This document shows, piece by piece, positions 27,196-36,949 of a stretch of 64,000 bases of DNA. The notes under the pieces are model-generated. The model was given only the letters and a program-made list of their open reading frames with translations. It was not told the origin of the DNA and made no database searches. Position numbers and translations under genes: made by a program. Origin of the DNA: Candidatus Poribacteria bacterium. Its GTDB lineage: Bacteria > Poribacteria > WGA-4E > WGA-3G. Each line of letters starts with the position of its first letter. Position 1 is the stretch's first letter. The DNA lies in contig JAAXHL010000096.1 in assembly GCA_012270865.1 (NCBI GenBank), positions 26,769-90,768 on the forward strand, in the 5' to 3' direction.

Positions 27196-28149
27196 TTAAC
27201 TATCCTTGAGTTTGAACTCATAGGGAATTTGAACATTCTCAAGGCTGATGGGTTTACCACCTTTCGTCGCTGGACGGAAGGTTGTTTTTTTGAGTGCTCC
27301 AATGGCTGCCTCTTCGAGTCCAAATCCGAGGCTTGTTACCGGGACAATATCCTTCGGGATCCCTTTTTCATCGATGGTTGCTGCCAGAATAACGGTGCCT
27401 TCCTTCTCTGCTTTTTTTGCAGTGTCTGGGTACTTCGGTTCTACCCTAATTTTGTAGGTAGGTATCTCAATGCCCTTTTCAGCGGTGATCTCAATGTTCC
27501 CCATTCCGAGATCGCTGTCCGGTAAAGGCGTGTCGAGTTTCTCAAGCATTGTTGGTGGTGCTTCCCGCTTGAGTTCAAAGGCTGGTGCTGTCGTTTCGGG
27601 TTCGATTGTAGTTGACGGTTGAACAAAATTACGATCAACGTTTATGACTGCGGGTCCCTCATTAATGTCAGGTTCTACAAGGTCAACACCTGTATCTGTG
27701 CCGTCGGGGATTGTGAACACATCCTTTGATGGCAGTTCGGTGTTCGTTCTTACTGGCTGTCTGAAGACGGGTTTCTGCTCCTGCTGTTTGCTTTCAAATT
27801 TCAGTGCTTCTCGCCGTCTGAATCGGCGTTTGGTTTTCGCTTCTTCTCTTATCATAGAGACATCAAATGTTTCTCTTTCCTGCTCGATCTGATCAACGAT
27901 GACAAAAAAGCCGATGAAAATGGCAATAAGAGCATGAAACACCATTGCGACTGTGAACGCTGCGGAGCTGCGTCCGATGTGCTTCTGCGTGATCGGATGC
28001 TTCAGTAAGTTCGCTTGTGCCGTGGAAATGCTGCTCTGCTGGTTGGAATCGAGGGCAACCTTCTTTAGTGCGACGAAACGTTTCGGTTTTTTACGTTCTG
28101 CGCGACGTTGTCGCATACCGCTGAGTATGCCGGAAGTTCTGCTACTCAT
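27196..28149 (-). CDS. tonB: TonB family energy transducer
   Basis: Periplasm-spanning TonB protein, 317 residues, that couples proton motive force to outer-membrane receptors. An N-terminal cytoplasmic stretch is followed by one membrane anchor ('AFTVAMVFHALIAIFIGFFVIV', about residues 84-105), a variable linker, and the C-terminal domain 'YPDTAKKAEKEGTVILAATIDEKGIPKDIVPV...ALKKTTFRPATKGGKPI'. The N-terminal cytoplasmic part (~80 residues) is long for TonB. AGGAGG lies 8 bases before the ATG. The two TonB-dependent receptors at 32153 and 34536 are natural partners; no exbB/exbD is in the window. Confidence 0.9.
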   Translation of the reverse strand: MSSRTSGILSGMRQRRAERKKPKRFVALKKVALDSNQQSSISTAQANLLKHPITQKHIGRSSAAFTVAMVFHALIAIFIGFFVIVDQIEQERETFDVSMIREEAKTKRRFRRREALKFESKQQEQKPVFRQPVRTNTELPSKDVFTIPDGTDTGVDLVEPDINEGPAVINVDRNFVQPSTTIEPETTAPAFELKREAPPTMLEKLDTPLPDSDLGMGNIEITAEKGIEIPTYKIRVEPKYPDTAKKAEKEGTVILAATIDEKGIPKDIVPVTSLGFGLEEAAIGALKKTTFRPATKGGKPISLENVQIPYEFKLKDS

Positions 28150-28268
28150 TCGCTTTTCCTCCTATGAAGAGAAGACGGATAGTCTCGGTCTTTGGACATC
28201 TATGTTGCGGCAATGACTGAAACTGATGTGGCTAAAAGTGCTTTGAAAATTATTCGTAAGTACCTATA

Positions 28269-28298
28269 TTAAACGCCAAGTACCGCTAAGGCGTTTAA
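28269..28298. promoter_or_regulatory. Inverted repeat in the tonB upstream region
   Basis: TTAAACGCC, 12-base loop, GGCGTTTAA, a perfect 9-bp match about 120 bases upstream of tonB. Operator or RNA hairpin; not resolvable by eye. The rest of the 28150-28555 gap is A/T-rich and holds no gene that I can support. Confidence 0.4.
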
Positions 28299-28555
28299 TA
28301 AGACTCACAGAATATAGTAAGAATACCGCTATTTTATCATAAATATGTTCTAATTATAACATACTTTTATTTTTTTGTCAATTTTTTTGGTTTTTGTGCG
28401 TCAAAACTTTACACACCGTCAAAAAAAATGTTCGGGATGGAACTCCGCCTTTTATGGAGGATTCCGTTAATGATCTAAAAGAATGGTGCAACCGCTTTTA
28501 CCGAAGTATACAAAAAACTGTCTAAAATGTCAAGCAATAGGTCATCAGAAAAAGA

Positions 28556-29488
28556 TTACGGTGAATCAAACGCCTCCAGTACAGGTTTTGCGATCCAACA
28601 GTCCGGTGGTGTCAAACCGAAAATGTATGCGACTGTTGCTGCTGTATCGTAGATGTTCACGAATTTATTCAGTTCTTTTGCGGGTAGGATTCCAGGTCCC
28701 TTGATAATCCATGGAATCTCGACTTCTGCCATGGTTGCTCCGCCGTGGCCTTTACCAACACCGCCATGATCAGAAGTAACGATTATGATGGTTTTCTCCA
28801 ACATGCCCGCCTCTTTGAGTCCATTGATGGTCTTCCCTATAAGTCTATCTGCTTCTTCAACAGATTGATGATACTCAGTTGAATCATATCCGTACTGATG
28901 TCCAGCACCATCGGTGTGGTCAAGATGGATAAAGGTAAGTGTAGGTTGCTTTTCCTTGAAATACTTGATAGCTTGTTGAGTCGTGTTGACTGGGCCTTCG
29001 GTATCTTCAATTACATCAAAAGCCTTACGTTCCAACAATACTCCAATCCCTCCCCAATCGTGGAAACAAGCGATGACTGCTTCTGGTTGATGTTGGCGTA
29101 GGACCCCGAAGATGGTCGGGAAGATCCCCTCTGGACCTACCGCTGTCGGTTCAAGTGCGTATTTATCCGGTCTCCAAGCATTCGATGTAATACCCGTTTG
29201 TTCGGGGCCCGCTGCCATTATCAATGAGGACCAATTTGGACTACTGGAAGTTGGCATGACGGCTCGTGCATGCATCGTATGTGCCCCGTTAATTATGAGA
29301 CCATCTATAATTGGTGTCTTCGCCTTTTGAATACCATCAGGACTCATCCCATCACATCCGATAATTACGACATGCTCCACCCCTGGTACCTGTGATGATG
29401 CGTCTTGGACGAAAGAAAAACATGCCCAACACACAAATATAACTGCACTCCAAAAAGTGAACTTCTTTTTTATGAATAGGTATCTCAT
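28556..29488 (-). CDS. Secreted alkaline phosphatase-superfamily phosphodiesterase
   Basis: Type I phosphodiesterase/nucleotide pyrophosphatase-like enzyme, 310 residues, probably periplasmic: an N-terminal signal ('FWSAVIFVCWACFSF' then 'ASSQ'). Metal sites follow superfamily order: D in 'IIGCDGM', a serine/threonine nucleophile region 'MPTSSSPNWSSLI', 'IHLDHTDGAGHQYGYDS', 'VTSDHGG' and 'KGHGGAT'. The substrate (nucleotide, phospholipid or sugar phosphodiester) cannot be told. GGAGG lies 10 bases before the ATG. It stands alone, with an inverted-repeat element behind its upstream side. Confidence 0.85.
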   Translation of the reverse strand: MRYLFIKKKFTFWSAVIFVCWACFSFVQDASSQVPGVEHVVIIGCDGMSPDGIQKAKTPIIDGLIINGAHTMHARAVMPTSSSPNWSSLIMAAGPEQTGITSNAWRPDKYALEPTAVGPEGIFPTIFGVLRQHQPEAVIACFHDWGGIGVLLERKAFDVIEDTEGPVNTTQQAIKYFKEKQPTLTFIHLDHTDGAGHQYGYDSTEYHQSVEEADRLIGKTINGLKEAGMLEKTIIIVTSDHGGVGKGHGGATMAEVEIPWIIKGPGILPAKELNKFVNIYDTAATVAYIFGLTPPDCWIAKPVLEAFDSP

Positions 29489-29520
29489 GATAGTTCCCCT
29501 CCATAATTACTATTTGTTAG

Positions 29521-29641
29521 AGGACTTACGCAATTTTGACGATAGGACACTGTCTGAACAGATGAGCTGACAAAAAACGCACACGGTTCCTTGACACAAC
29601 CTAACAGGTTATGCTACAAAAGAGCGATCTGCGTAAGTCCT
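29521..29641. mobile_element. MITE-like element with 12-bp terminal inverted repeats
   Basis: AGGACTTACGCA at 29521-29532 and its exact reverse complement at 29630-29641 bound a 121-base segment with no ORF. A second element with nearly the same ends lies at 39065-39196. The ends resemble those of IS elements with GGACTTACGC termini seen in cyanobacteria (from memory), so it may be a non-autonomous derivative. A clear target duplication is not visible here. Confidence 0.65.
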
Positions 29642-29671
29642 ATGTTATTTGAATTATCGGACTCGATTGAC

Positions 29672-31951
29672 TTAAGGATTCCACCAATAGGTCATCTTCG
29701 CGACGACGGTTGAATCAAGTAAGACGGCTTTTGTGGTGCCGTCGGTATCGTAGGTCTGGTTGAAAACGAAATAGAAGTCGCTTCCTGGACGATAGATGTA
29801 ATTGATCAGGAAGTTGGTAGACACCACGTCAGTTTCAGCGTTCCACTGTGCGAAGAGCTTTGCAAAGAGTCCTGTAGTAAAGGAGTAGTCTAACCTCCCT
29901 CTGAAGAGGTTGACGTAGACAGGTCGGGGCTGTCCATCGGTAAAATACGTTGTCGGTAGGTCTACTATTTGGTTAAATTGGTACTCTGCGCTTACGCTTA
30001 TATGCCCGTTGGGTTTGAGGGTGGTTTGTAGGTATACCCTACGCACATCGCCTTGATAGAAATCTGCCATGCCGCCGCCGATGCTTGTACTGATCGGGCG
30101 GTTATCACTGCTGGAGGCACGGAAACCGAAAGCGTTAGAATAATAGCCGCCTGTTGGGACCTCTATGCCGTCCCGAAACTTGAAAACTTCGTCTAATTGC
30201 TCAAAGCTGCGTCTGACGTTAAAAAAGATGGAATCTCCGGAACTCAATTCAAACCAGTTGGTGTAGGAGATGTCCCATTCTTCTAATTCGTTGTCGTGAT
30301 TGAGGATATAGTCTGCCTCTGGTCCTGTCCAAATTTGTCGAATTCCGAATTTTTGTGGCCTCGGTACCCAACGGGTCTCCCCGCGAATGTGTCGGATACC
30401 TGTGCGTCTGACGTATCCGAGGGCAGGGTTAAAACCGTCTCCAATGTCTGTGTACGAACCCTCTACACGAAAGTACCTGCTTCTCCAGTTGGAGCCGATG
30501 TACCATGCGTTATTTTGTCCAGTCCATGCGTTACTTTCTCCAGTTGCGTCTGGTTCAAATGTTCGGGACCACAAGCCTCGTACGTCGAGACTGTCATTGG
30601 GCCGGTATTCAAAATCGAGGCCGCCTGCGCGATTGTAGTTTCCAATTTCGTCTTTATTGACAGCGATCATCCCGATACGGGACCCCGAAGCGATGTCTTT
30701 TGTAATTCGTACGACAGAATAATTGGTACGTGGAATGTCAATTGGGTCGTCTTTAGTATCATCTTGAAACTTATCTGTCAAGACATTGAGGAATCCTACG
30801 CCGTAAGAACCGATTTTGCCGCTTGTTTTTCCGCCAAAGATAATGGGGATTGCGTTTCCTTCAGCGAGTCCGATGCGTCGGCTATAGAAGAGGAGCATCG
30901 GCGGGGGTCTGCGGAAGCTGGTTCGGGGTACGCCGAAGTCGAAAAGCCCGGCACCCTCTAAAAAGAAGGGACGTTTTTCGGGGAAGAAGAGGCTAAATCG
31001 GGTAAGATTTACCTGCTCCTCATCTGCTTCGACCTGTGCGAAGTCGGTGTTAAAGGTAGCGTCGGCGGTCAGATTTGATGTGATGCCGTATTTTGCGTCA
31101 AAGCCGAGTTTGAATTCACGGGTTGTTTCGAGTACAGCGTCGTCGTTGCTGACTTGTGCGATTCCGGGCAGAACGTAGGGTAGGATTTCTAAGTTCCGAG
31201 AGGGTGTGATTCCTTCGAGTCCGATGAGGCTTCCGACGTTTGCTGTCCGGTATTTTGCTCTGCCGCCGTAGGAGGCGGGGACGGGCATCCATATCCCTTC
31301 TTCTTGATGGCGTGCGATCTCTCGCCCGGCATTGATCCCCCATGTCATTGGATCATTTTTTTCAAATCGGAGTTGACTAAACGGGATGCTGAGTTCAGCG
31401 GTCCAGTAGGTATCGTTGATTTTGGACTTGCATTCGACAACGGCATCCCAGTCGGTATTCATTGTATCGCCGCTGTTGGTGATGGCTCTGTCTTGTATTG
31501 CCCCGAGTGGATTGAGCCGGAAGAAGAAGCCGCTCCGTTTATCGTTATATGTATCAAGTAAGAGAAAAACGTTGTCGTTTTCGTGTAGGTCTCGGGCATC
31601 GCGTCGCATCTCATTCGCGATGAGTTTAGACATATCCGAATCGTAACAGGTGAACCCGAAGTAGATATTCTCATCGTCGTAGAGGATCCGAAACTCCGTT
31701 GTTTCGGTAATGTTCTCGCCTTCGTTTGGTTCCACTTGTGTGAACGTGTTCATCGGTTGGGCATGTTGCCAATCTGCTTCTGTTAAATCGCCGTCAATCT
31801 CGATGCTCTGATATGTGCGGTATGCCTTAATTTGTTTGGTGTCTGCATCGGCATAAATATTGACAACGATGGCGTTCAACAGCGCGATGAAGAAGATGGA
31901 GATGACGATTTTTTGGAATTTGGGTAGAGAAGATAATATAGGTCTGCTCAA
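29672..31951 (-). CDS. DUF5916/CBM9-like outer-membrane protein
   Basis: 759 residues from a TTG start with AGGAGG 8 bases upstream. An N-terminal signal ('IVISIFFIALLNAIVVNIYA') precedes a CBM9-like domain: 'YRTYQSIEIDGDLTEADWQHAQPMNTFTQVEPNEG', 'TEFRILYDDENIYFGFTCYDSD', 'DNVFLLLDTYNDKRSGFFFRLNPLGA', 'WTAELSIPFSQLRF'. The C-terminal two thirds is the DUF5916 region with many aromatic beta strands, ending 'YIYRPGSDFYFVFNQTYDT', as expected for an outer-membrane barrel. Probable role: binding or import of carbohydrates or other exported substrates; inference. Confidence 0.85.
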   Translation of the reverse strand: MSRPILSSLPKFQKIVISIFFIALLNAIVVNIYADADTKQIKAYRTYQSIEIDGDLTEADWQHAQPMNTFTQVEPNEGENITETTEFRILYDDENIYFGFTCYDSDMSKLIANEMRRDARDLHENDNVFLLLDTYNDKRSGFFFRLNPLGAIQDRAITNSGDTMNTDWDAVVECKSKINDTYWTAELSIPFSQLRFEKNDPMTWGINAGREIARHQEEGIWMPVPASYGGRAKYRTANVGSLIGLEGITPSRNLEILPYVLPGIAQVSNDDAVLETTREFKLGFDAKYGITSNLTADATFNTDFAQVEADEEQVNLTRFSLFFPEKRPFFLEGAGLFDFGVPRTSFRRPPPMLLFYSRRIGLAEGNAIPIIFGGKTSGKIGSYGVGFLNVLTDKFQDDTKDDPIDIPRTNYSVVRITKDIASGSRIGMIAVNKDEIGNYNRAGGLDFEYRPNDSLDVRGLWSRTFEPDATGESNAWTGQNNAWYIGSNWRSRYFRVEGSYTDIGDGFNPALGYVRRTGIRHIRGETRWVPRPQKFGIRQIWTGPEADYILNHDNELEEWDISYTNWFELSSGDSIFFNVRRSFEQLDEVFKFRDGIEVPTGGYYSNAFGFRASSSDNRPISTSIGGGMADFYQGDVRRVYLQTTLKPNGHISVSAEYQFNQIVDLPTTYFTDGQPRPVYVNLFRGRLDYSFTTGLFAKLFAQWNAETDVVSTNFLINYIYRPGSDFYFVFNQTYDTDGTTKAVLLDSTVVAKMTYWWNP

Positions 31952-32077
31952 GAACGTTGCCTCCTTTTTGCGGAAAAGAGTCTATTCTTTATAAAGACGA
32001 AAAAGGAGGCGGATTGGACTATATAAATTTCACGGTATTATAGTAGCGTCTGTAATTATTTGCACACGCAGTGGGAA

Positions 32078-32129
32078 CCGTAGGGTGTTCTTGCTTGGGT
32101 GTTTCTTCAAGGTTACCCAACCCCTACGG
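32078..32129. repeat. CCGTAGGG hairpin with dispersed 'gcttgggtgtttc' core
   Basis: CCGTAGGG (32078-32085) pairs with CCCTACGG (32122-32129) across a loop holding 'TTCTTGCTTGGGTGTTTC'. The core recurs at 56742-56767 (opposite strand) and, more diverged, at 1517-1535, so it is a third dispersed repeat family of this genome. It is downstream of the receptor at 32153 and upstream of the DUF5916 gene. Confidence 0.6.
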
Positions 32130-32152
32130 ACTTATTTTCGGGTTTTCCTATA

Positions 32153-34360
32153 TTAGAATTCCAACACCATTGCTACGAATGGGATAATCGGCAATTGGGA
32201 GATGGGTTCTTCTTTCGTGAAATTTGGGCTATAGCGTACTTCGAGTATATTGTTTCGGTTATAGAGGTTCCAAACCTCAAGTGCGAATCCTAATTTCCAG
32301 TCTTGGTTGTCTGAGCCGCCGAATAATTGGAAGTAGAGACTCAAATCCAATCGATGATACGGCGTTGTGCGCGTCCATTCTCCATAGAGGGGTTGCCATT
32401 TCATCTCTTTCGTCCGGAAGTTTGTGAAGATCGTGCGCCCTATTAATGGGGCGTAGAGTACACCGCTCTGGTATTGCCACTTTGCGTTTATGTCTAACGC
32501 TTTAATGAGTGGAATTGCGTCGAGCAATTCTGGTGGTGCGCTGTAACTCGTCGCGATTGTTAGTACATGCGGACTGTTGTAGACATAGAACCGATGGAAT
32601 TTTTCAGAGATGTCCCGCCGTTTGGAGATGGTGTATGCGTAGGCTACCCATCCGTTAAAAGTTTTAGAAAATTGGTATTCTAAAGAGGCTTCAAATCCAC
32701 GTACAAATCCTGTCTGCCCGTTCTGATACTGTTTTTCATCTCTGTTATATGTAATGAGGTCCTGAAGAGTTTTATAGTAGGCTGCGAGATTGAGCTCTGC
32801 GTTGAAGGGTAGCGTTTTTTTCAATTCCAGGACGTAATGCGTTGCGCGGCTCGTTTCGAGGTCTGGATTTGGTGTTACACCGAGGACAGTCTGATCGAAG
32901 CGCGGGGTCTGTGTGTAGCGTCCATAGCTGAAGTAGAGGGTTGTTTCTGCGGGGAGGTCGAGGCGAAGTTGTCCGCGTGGTTGCCATGAGAGGCTATCTG
33001 TAAGATTAAAGTAACTCGCTCGGATTCCGAAGGTCCCGAAAAGCCCCAAGTGTTTAGAGGATAGAAAGTTATGTTGAGATTGGAGATACCCTTCTAAACC
33101 GTGGAGGTTTCGGGTTTTTGTAACATTGAGTGTTGTAAAGTTCTGGCGGATCCTGAACTCATAATTTGGGTCACCCTCTTCAGGTCGCCGTGCGCCGTGG
33201 CTGATAACCGTTGAAGGATTGTTTGATAGCAAGTATCCGAATTCCAGATCGGTTTTTTCTGATGGCAACGTGTAAGTAAAATCGTTCCGAAGCGCGTAGG
33301 TGGACGATGCTGTGCGGTAGTAGTAGTCTTCACCGAAGGCTATTTCGTTTGCAGCAAATGAACGGGTTAATGATAAGATTGACCGGAATCGCGGCAGGAG
33401 TTGGGAGTAGAAATGGATGCCTTGGACATCAAACGGGTTTTCAGAGTTTAAAGGTCCTTGGAGATCGCTATCATGAACCTCTTGTGAACCGAGTTTTAAT
33501 TTAAATGCGTCGTACGCGGTAACTGCGTTAAGGACGAGTCCATGATTATTGTTGAGGTTGTAGACACCTTTTAATTCGTAGCTCCAAAAGCGTGGGACCT
33601 GCCGTACCAGGTCTTCGACCTCTACTAAACGTGATGCCAATTCAAAGAGTGGTTCGAGGTAGCTAAGTCTGCCAAAAGCGTACCAATACCCTTGTCCGGC
33701 TAAGGCTTTGTTTAAATAGTCAGCGTCGTTCCACACCGGTGTTTCGTTGATTTTATCGTTCTCTGGGTCTGTTAGGTTTTCAGTTTGGTTGCTAAAGTCA
33801 AAAGTGCCATTGAGGAAGGCTTCGGAATAGATGAAGCTGGGTTTTATTGTTCCATCGAACTGTCCTAAAGATTCTCTGTTTTTTGGAACTGAATGGATGT
33901 CGATGACGGCTTGTGCGTCTGCGCCGAATTCGGTCCCGAAACCGCCTGGGTAGACATCAACTTGTCCAATAACTTCGGAGCTGACGACTGAGACGATGCC
34001 GAGGAGATGATACGGGTATCCTAACGGGAGTCGGTCAAAGTAATAGAGATTGTCTTCGGGTGCGCCGCCGCGTACAGAAAGGACACCGAAGAAATCGTTT
34101 ATGGTTGCGACACTTGGGAGTCGTGCGATTCCTCGAAGTGGATCGCCTGCGCTGCCTGGCGTTCTTTTGAGTAATTCACCGTCTAAAGTCTGTCTCATTT
34201 TTTTTTCTTTCCGCTTGCCCTCAACTGTTACCGGATTCATTGTAATGACAGAGTCCTCGGCTTCACCCTCTGCGACTTCTGATGTAGCGGTGTCCTCGGC
34301 TTCAGCAACAGCAGTAAACGGCACTAAGCAACAGATTAGATAGATCAATATTTTTTTCAA
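32153..34360 (-). CDS. TonB-dependent receptor
   Basis: Outer-membrane TonB-dependent transporter, 735 residues, substrate unknown. It begins with TTG (GGAG 8 bases upstream) and a signal peptide 'ILIYLICCLVPFTAVAEA'. A TonB-box-like segment 'ITMNPVTVEGKRKEKK' is followed by the plug domain 'RTPGSAGDPLRGIARLPSVATINDFFGVLSVRGGAPEDNLYYFDRLPLGYPYHL...VDVYPGGFGTEFGADAQAVIDI', then the barrel, ending in the aromatic terminus 'PIIPFVAMVLEF'. It has no carboxypeptidase-regulatory N-terminal domain, unlike its paralogue at 34536. The two adjacent receptors share plug layout and C terminus and are probably duplicates. Confidence 0.9.
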   Translation of the reverse strand: MKKILIYLICCLVPFTAVAEAEDTATSEVAEGEAEDSVITMNPVTVEGKRKEKKMRQTLDGELLKRTPGSAGDPLRGIARLPSVATINDFFGVLSVRGGAPEDNLYYFDRLPLGYPYHLLGIVSVVSSEVIGQVDVYPGGFGTEFGADAQAVIDIHSVPKNRESLGQFDGTIKPSFIYSEAFLNGTFDFSNQTENLTDPENDKINETPVWNDADYLNKALAGQGYWYAFGRLSYLEPLFELASRLVEVEDLVRQVPRFWSYELKGVYNLNNNHGLVLNAVTAYDAFKLKLGSQEVHDSDLQGPLNSENPFDVQGIHFYSQLLPRFRSILSLTRSFAANEIAFGEDYYYRTASSTYALRNDFTYTLPSEKTDLEFGYLLSNNPSTVISHGARRPEEGDPNYEFRIRQNFTTLNVTKTRNLHGLEGYLQSQHNFLSSKHLGLFGTFGIRASYFNLTDSLSWQPRGQLRLDLPAETTLYFSYGRYTQTPRFDQTVLGVTPNPDLETSRATHYVLELKKTLPFNAELNLAAYYKTLQDLITYNRDEKQYQNGQTGFVRGFEASLEYQFSKTFNGWVAYAYTISKRRDISEKFHRFYVYNSPHVLTIATSYSAPPELLDAIPLIKALDINAKWQYQSGVLYAPLIGRTIFTNFRTKEMKWQPLYGEWTRTTPYHRLDLSLYFQLFGGSDNQDWKLGFALEVWNLYNRNNILEVRYSPNFTKEEPISQLPIIPFVAMVLEF

Positions 34361-34383
34361 CGTTTTGTCTCCATAGCAGTTGT

Positions 34384-34494
34384 GAGCGGGGTTACAAACC
34401 CCGCCTGCATTGACGGTGTTTTATGGCGGGATTACAAACCCAGCCTGCATTGACGGTGTTTTTATGGTAGGATTACAAACCCAGCCTGCATGAC
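34384..34494. repeat. Three GGGGTTACAAACCCC-type repeats with a 'gcctgcat' tail
   Basis: Three units separated by 'tgacggtgttttatgg' lie between the two TonB-dependent receptor genes. The first stem is perfect (GGGGTT/AACCCC); the other two read GGGATT/AACCCA and are weakened. The tail here is 'gcctgcat' in place of 'tcctac', so this is a subfamily. Confidence 0.8.
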
Positions 34495-34535
34495 ATTTGT
34501 AAACAGGGTAGTGCTATTTATAGCGGAAAATCGGG

Positions 34536-36758
34536 TTAAAATTCCGCTGTAATCCCAAGATAAGGGAGGATCGGCAACTGATTGATGTCATTCCGTGTTT
34601 CACAATCCTCGCTATAATTGAAATCCAGTAGGTTCTGTCTGTTGTAAGTATTTAAGAGTTCAAGGAAAATGCCGAGATTCCATGCGTTAAATTGGAAGGT
34701 TTTACTGACGCGAAGATCAAGTCTGTGGTATGCTGGTAGCCGTCCAGAATTTGTTTCGGCGTATATAGGAATATAGATAAGTTCGCCGTTACGGGGGTCG
34801 AAACCGATTGTTGCGCCGACGCAAGGTGTATATGGGTTTCCGGTTCGGTATTGCCATTTTGCGCCGAATTCCCATGTTGGGGTTAGGTTATAGCTTGCGG
34901 CGAATGTGGCGACGTGTGTCTGGTCAAACGAATAATAACGATAGGGTTCTCCGGCGCGGTCGCGACGTTTAGAGAGTGCGTAAGCGTAGGAGACCCATCC
35001 AAAAAACCGATCGTCGTTCTGGTGCCTGAGAAAAATTTCGGTGCCTTGTGCGTATCCGACACCTTGATTGAGGTAAGCGGTTTCATCGTCAACGGTTGCT
35101 ATACCTGAGAGGTCTTTATAGTAGGCTGCCATTTTGATTTCTGTATCTTCTGAGAGTTGTCGTTTGAGTTCGAGGATATAGTGGCTTGCGCTGCTTGATT
35201 TGAGTGCCGGATTCCCGATGGTCGGGGAGAGGAGTGCTGGGATGGGAGTCTGGTTGTAAACCCCGTAGGCGAATTGGAGTTCGGATTCGTTTGGGAGTTC
35301 GACGAGTAGGCTGCCGCGCGGTTGAATAGAGAGTTCGTCGGTACGGTTGAAATAGTCGAAACGCATGCCGAACACAGCGGATAAAAAGGGTAGCACGGTA
35401 TATCTATCTTGTAGGTAGCCTTCGATGCGTTGTCCGCGGACGTATTCATCTAATACAATTTTTTCCTCGAATCGGATGTCAAAGTCGATCTCACCTTCGT
35501 CTGGGATGCGTGTGAATGTGCCGTTAACCTCTCCCGGTTCAAGTCCAAGGATTAACCCGGTTTCTAAGCGGTGTTTTGCGTTTAGTTCGTAGGTGATGTC
35601 TTCGCGGAGCGTGTAGCTCGGGGCGTTGATATTAAGAGATATCTGGGGACCGAAATTGACATCGAATAGGAAGTTGGAGCGTGTGAGTGATAAAAAGGAG
35701 GTGAGTCGTTCTGTAAGGAAGGAGCGGAGGTGGATGCCTGCGCCTTCAAAACCGCTATCAAAACTGGTATTGCCTCTGAAGTCTTGGTCAACATTTTCGC
35801 CTTCTAATGTGAGTGCGAACTGGTCGCCGGAGGCGAATAGGTTGAAAAAGAGTTGATGTTTTTCGTTTAGATCGTATCCTGCTTTAATTTGGTAATCCCA
35901 AAAACGTGGGAAAGAATCGATTGAGACGGCATTAAATGTGAGGGTTCCGATGAATAGGTCGATGTAGCTTCTCCGTCCTGCGGCGTACCAGAACCCGTTT
36001 TCGCCGATTTTGCCTTGGAGGAGTCCTTCTGAATAAAGGAAGTTGAGATTAAACTTCCCGCGTAAATCCTCTGGACTATCGTTCTGTGAATAGATGTCAA
36101 TAACGGCTTGAGAATCGACACCGTATTCGGCACCGTATCCGCCGGCGTAGACATCAATACGATCGATAATTTCGGAACTCAACGACGAAACGATGCCCCC
36201 GAAATGGTAGGGGTAACCGACGGGTACTCGGTCAAAGTAGTAGAGATTATCCTCGTCGGAGCCGCCACGGATGTAGAGTGCGCCGCTAAAATCGTTTGCG
36301 ACACCGATGCCGGGAATGGCTGGGAGTGCGCGAAGTGCGTCGCCAGCAGTGCCGGGGAGGCGTGCGATTTCTCGTGCTTGAATACTTTTTTTACTGACGG
36401 TCTTAGGTTCACGTTTATCGGTTACGGTTACACCTTCGAGCCGATACTGCCCTGTTCTGATATAGATTTCGGTCTCTTTTGCTGCCCCCGATGCGACGAT
36501 AACGACGGTTCGTTGTATGAATTCTGTCTCAGGCACGGTGGTTACTAAGGTGTAAGTGCCGTCAGGGATGTTGCTGAATACGAACTTGCCGTTTTCATCG
36601 GTTTTTTGACGGGTATCTGTTTGGAGGATTTTAACATCTATGCCTGCCAACGGTTCTTTTGTACTTTGATTATAGACGGTGCCTTCGATTGTCCCCGTTT
36701 GTGCAAGTGCTATTGCTGGAACGAGTAAAACCGCCAGCAGGCAAAAGAAACTTTTCAT
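34536..36758 (-). CDS. TonB-dependent receptor with N-terminal carboxypeptidase-regulatory-like domain
   Basis: Outer-membrane transporter of 740 residues. Signal peptide 'FCLLAVLLVPAIALAQ', then a CarboxypepD_reg-like domain 'GTIEGTVYNQSTKEPLAGIDVKILQTDTRQKTDENGKFVFSNIPDGTYTLVT' (about residues 22-75), a TonB-box-like 'LEGVTVTDKREPKTVSKK', the plug 'RLPGTAGDALRALPAIPGIGVANDFSGALYIRGGSDEDNLYYFDRVPVGYPYHFGG', and the barrel ending 'PILPYLGITAEF'. The domain order is that of SusC-like and other Bacteroidetes-type receptors, but no SusD partner is nearby. The Shine-Dalgarno is weak. Upstream (36793-36833) is a 10-bp inverted repeat that may be its operator. Confidence 0.9.
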   Translation of the reverse strand: MKSFFCLLAVLLVPAIALAQTGTIEGTVYNQSTKEPLAGIDVKILQTDTRQKTDENGKFVFSNIPDGTYTLVTTVPETEFIQRTVVIVASGAAKETEIYIRTGQYRLEGVTVTDKREPKTVSKKSIQAREIARLPGTAGDALRALPAIPGIGVANDFSGALYIRGGSDEDNLYYFDRVPVGYPYHFGGIVSSLSSEIIDRIDVYAGGYGAEYGVDSQAVIDIYSQNDSPEDLRGKFNLNFLYSEGLLQGKIGENGFWYAAGRRSYIDLFIGTLTFNAVSIDSFPRFWDYQIKAGYDLNEKHQLFFNLFASGDQFALTLEGENVDQDFRGNTSFDSGFEGAGIHLRSFLTERLTSFLSLTRSNFLFDVNFGPQISLNINAPSYTLREDITYELNAKHRLETGLILGLEPGEVNGTFTRIPDEGEIDFDIRFEEKIVLDEYVRGQRIEGYLQDRYTVLPFLSAVFGMRFDYFNRTDELSIQPRGSLLVELPNESELQFAYGVYNQTPIPALLSPTIGNPALKSSSASHYILELKRQLSEDTEIKMAAYYKDLSGIATVDDETAYLNQGVGYAQGTEIFLRHQNDDRFFGWVSYAYALSKRRDRAGEPYRYYSFDQTHVATFAASYNLTPTWEFGAKWQYRTGNPYTPCVGATIGFDPRNGELIYIPIYAETNSGRLPAYHRLDLRVSKTFQFNAWNLGIFLELLNTYNRQNLLDFNYSEDCETRNDINQLPILPYLGITAEF

Positions 36759-36792
36759 GATTATTCTGGAACCCCTGTTCTCGGTGTATCGA

Positions 36793-36833
36793 AAAATTGT
36801 ATGTGATTGTGTGTACTAAAAGTATACAATTTT
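36793..36833. promoter_or_regulatory. 10-bp inverted repeat upstream of the receptor gene
   Basis: AAAATTGTAT (36793-36802) and ATACAATTTT (36824-36833) with a 21-base spacer, 35-75 bases before the receptor ATG. It may be a repressor operator or an RNA hairpin; no known box is matched. Confidence 0.4.
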
Positions 36834-36949
36834 CTTTTGTAGATTGCCAAAAAAAATGGAGTTGCTTCGTTTTTTTGGACGAGGGATATTTTGGTCGGTT
36901 TTCTGGCGGGTTAAGGGTGGACAACGTTGCCCACCCGTTGTGTACTGTG

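Noticed and set aside
26964-27525. Track ORFs 'NREHSSLLQFNFGSQVR'
   Set aside because: Translation of the GCGAGC hairpin repeats, running into the tonB antisense strand.
30296-30961. 221-codon ORF antisense to the DUF5916 gene
   Set aside because: Overlaps a well supported gene and has cysteine-rich, low-quality sequence.
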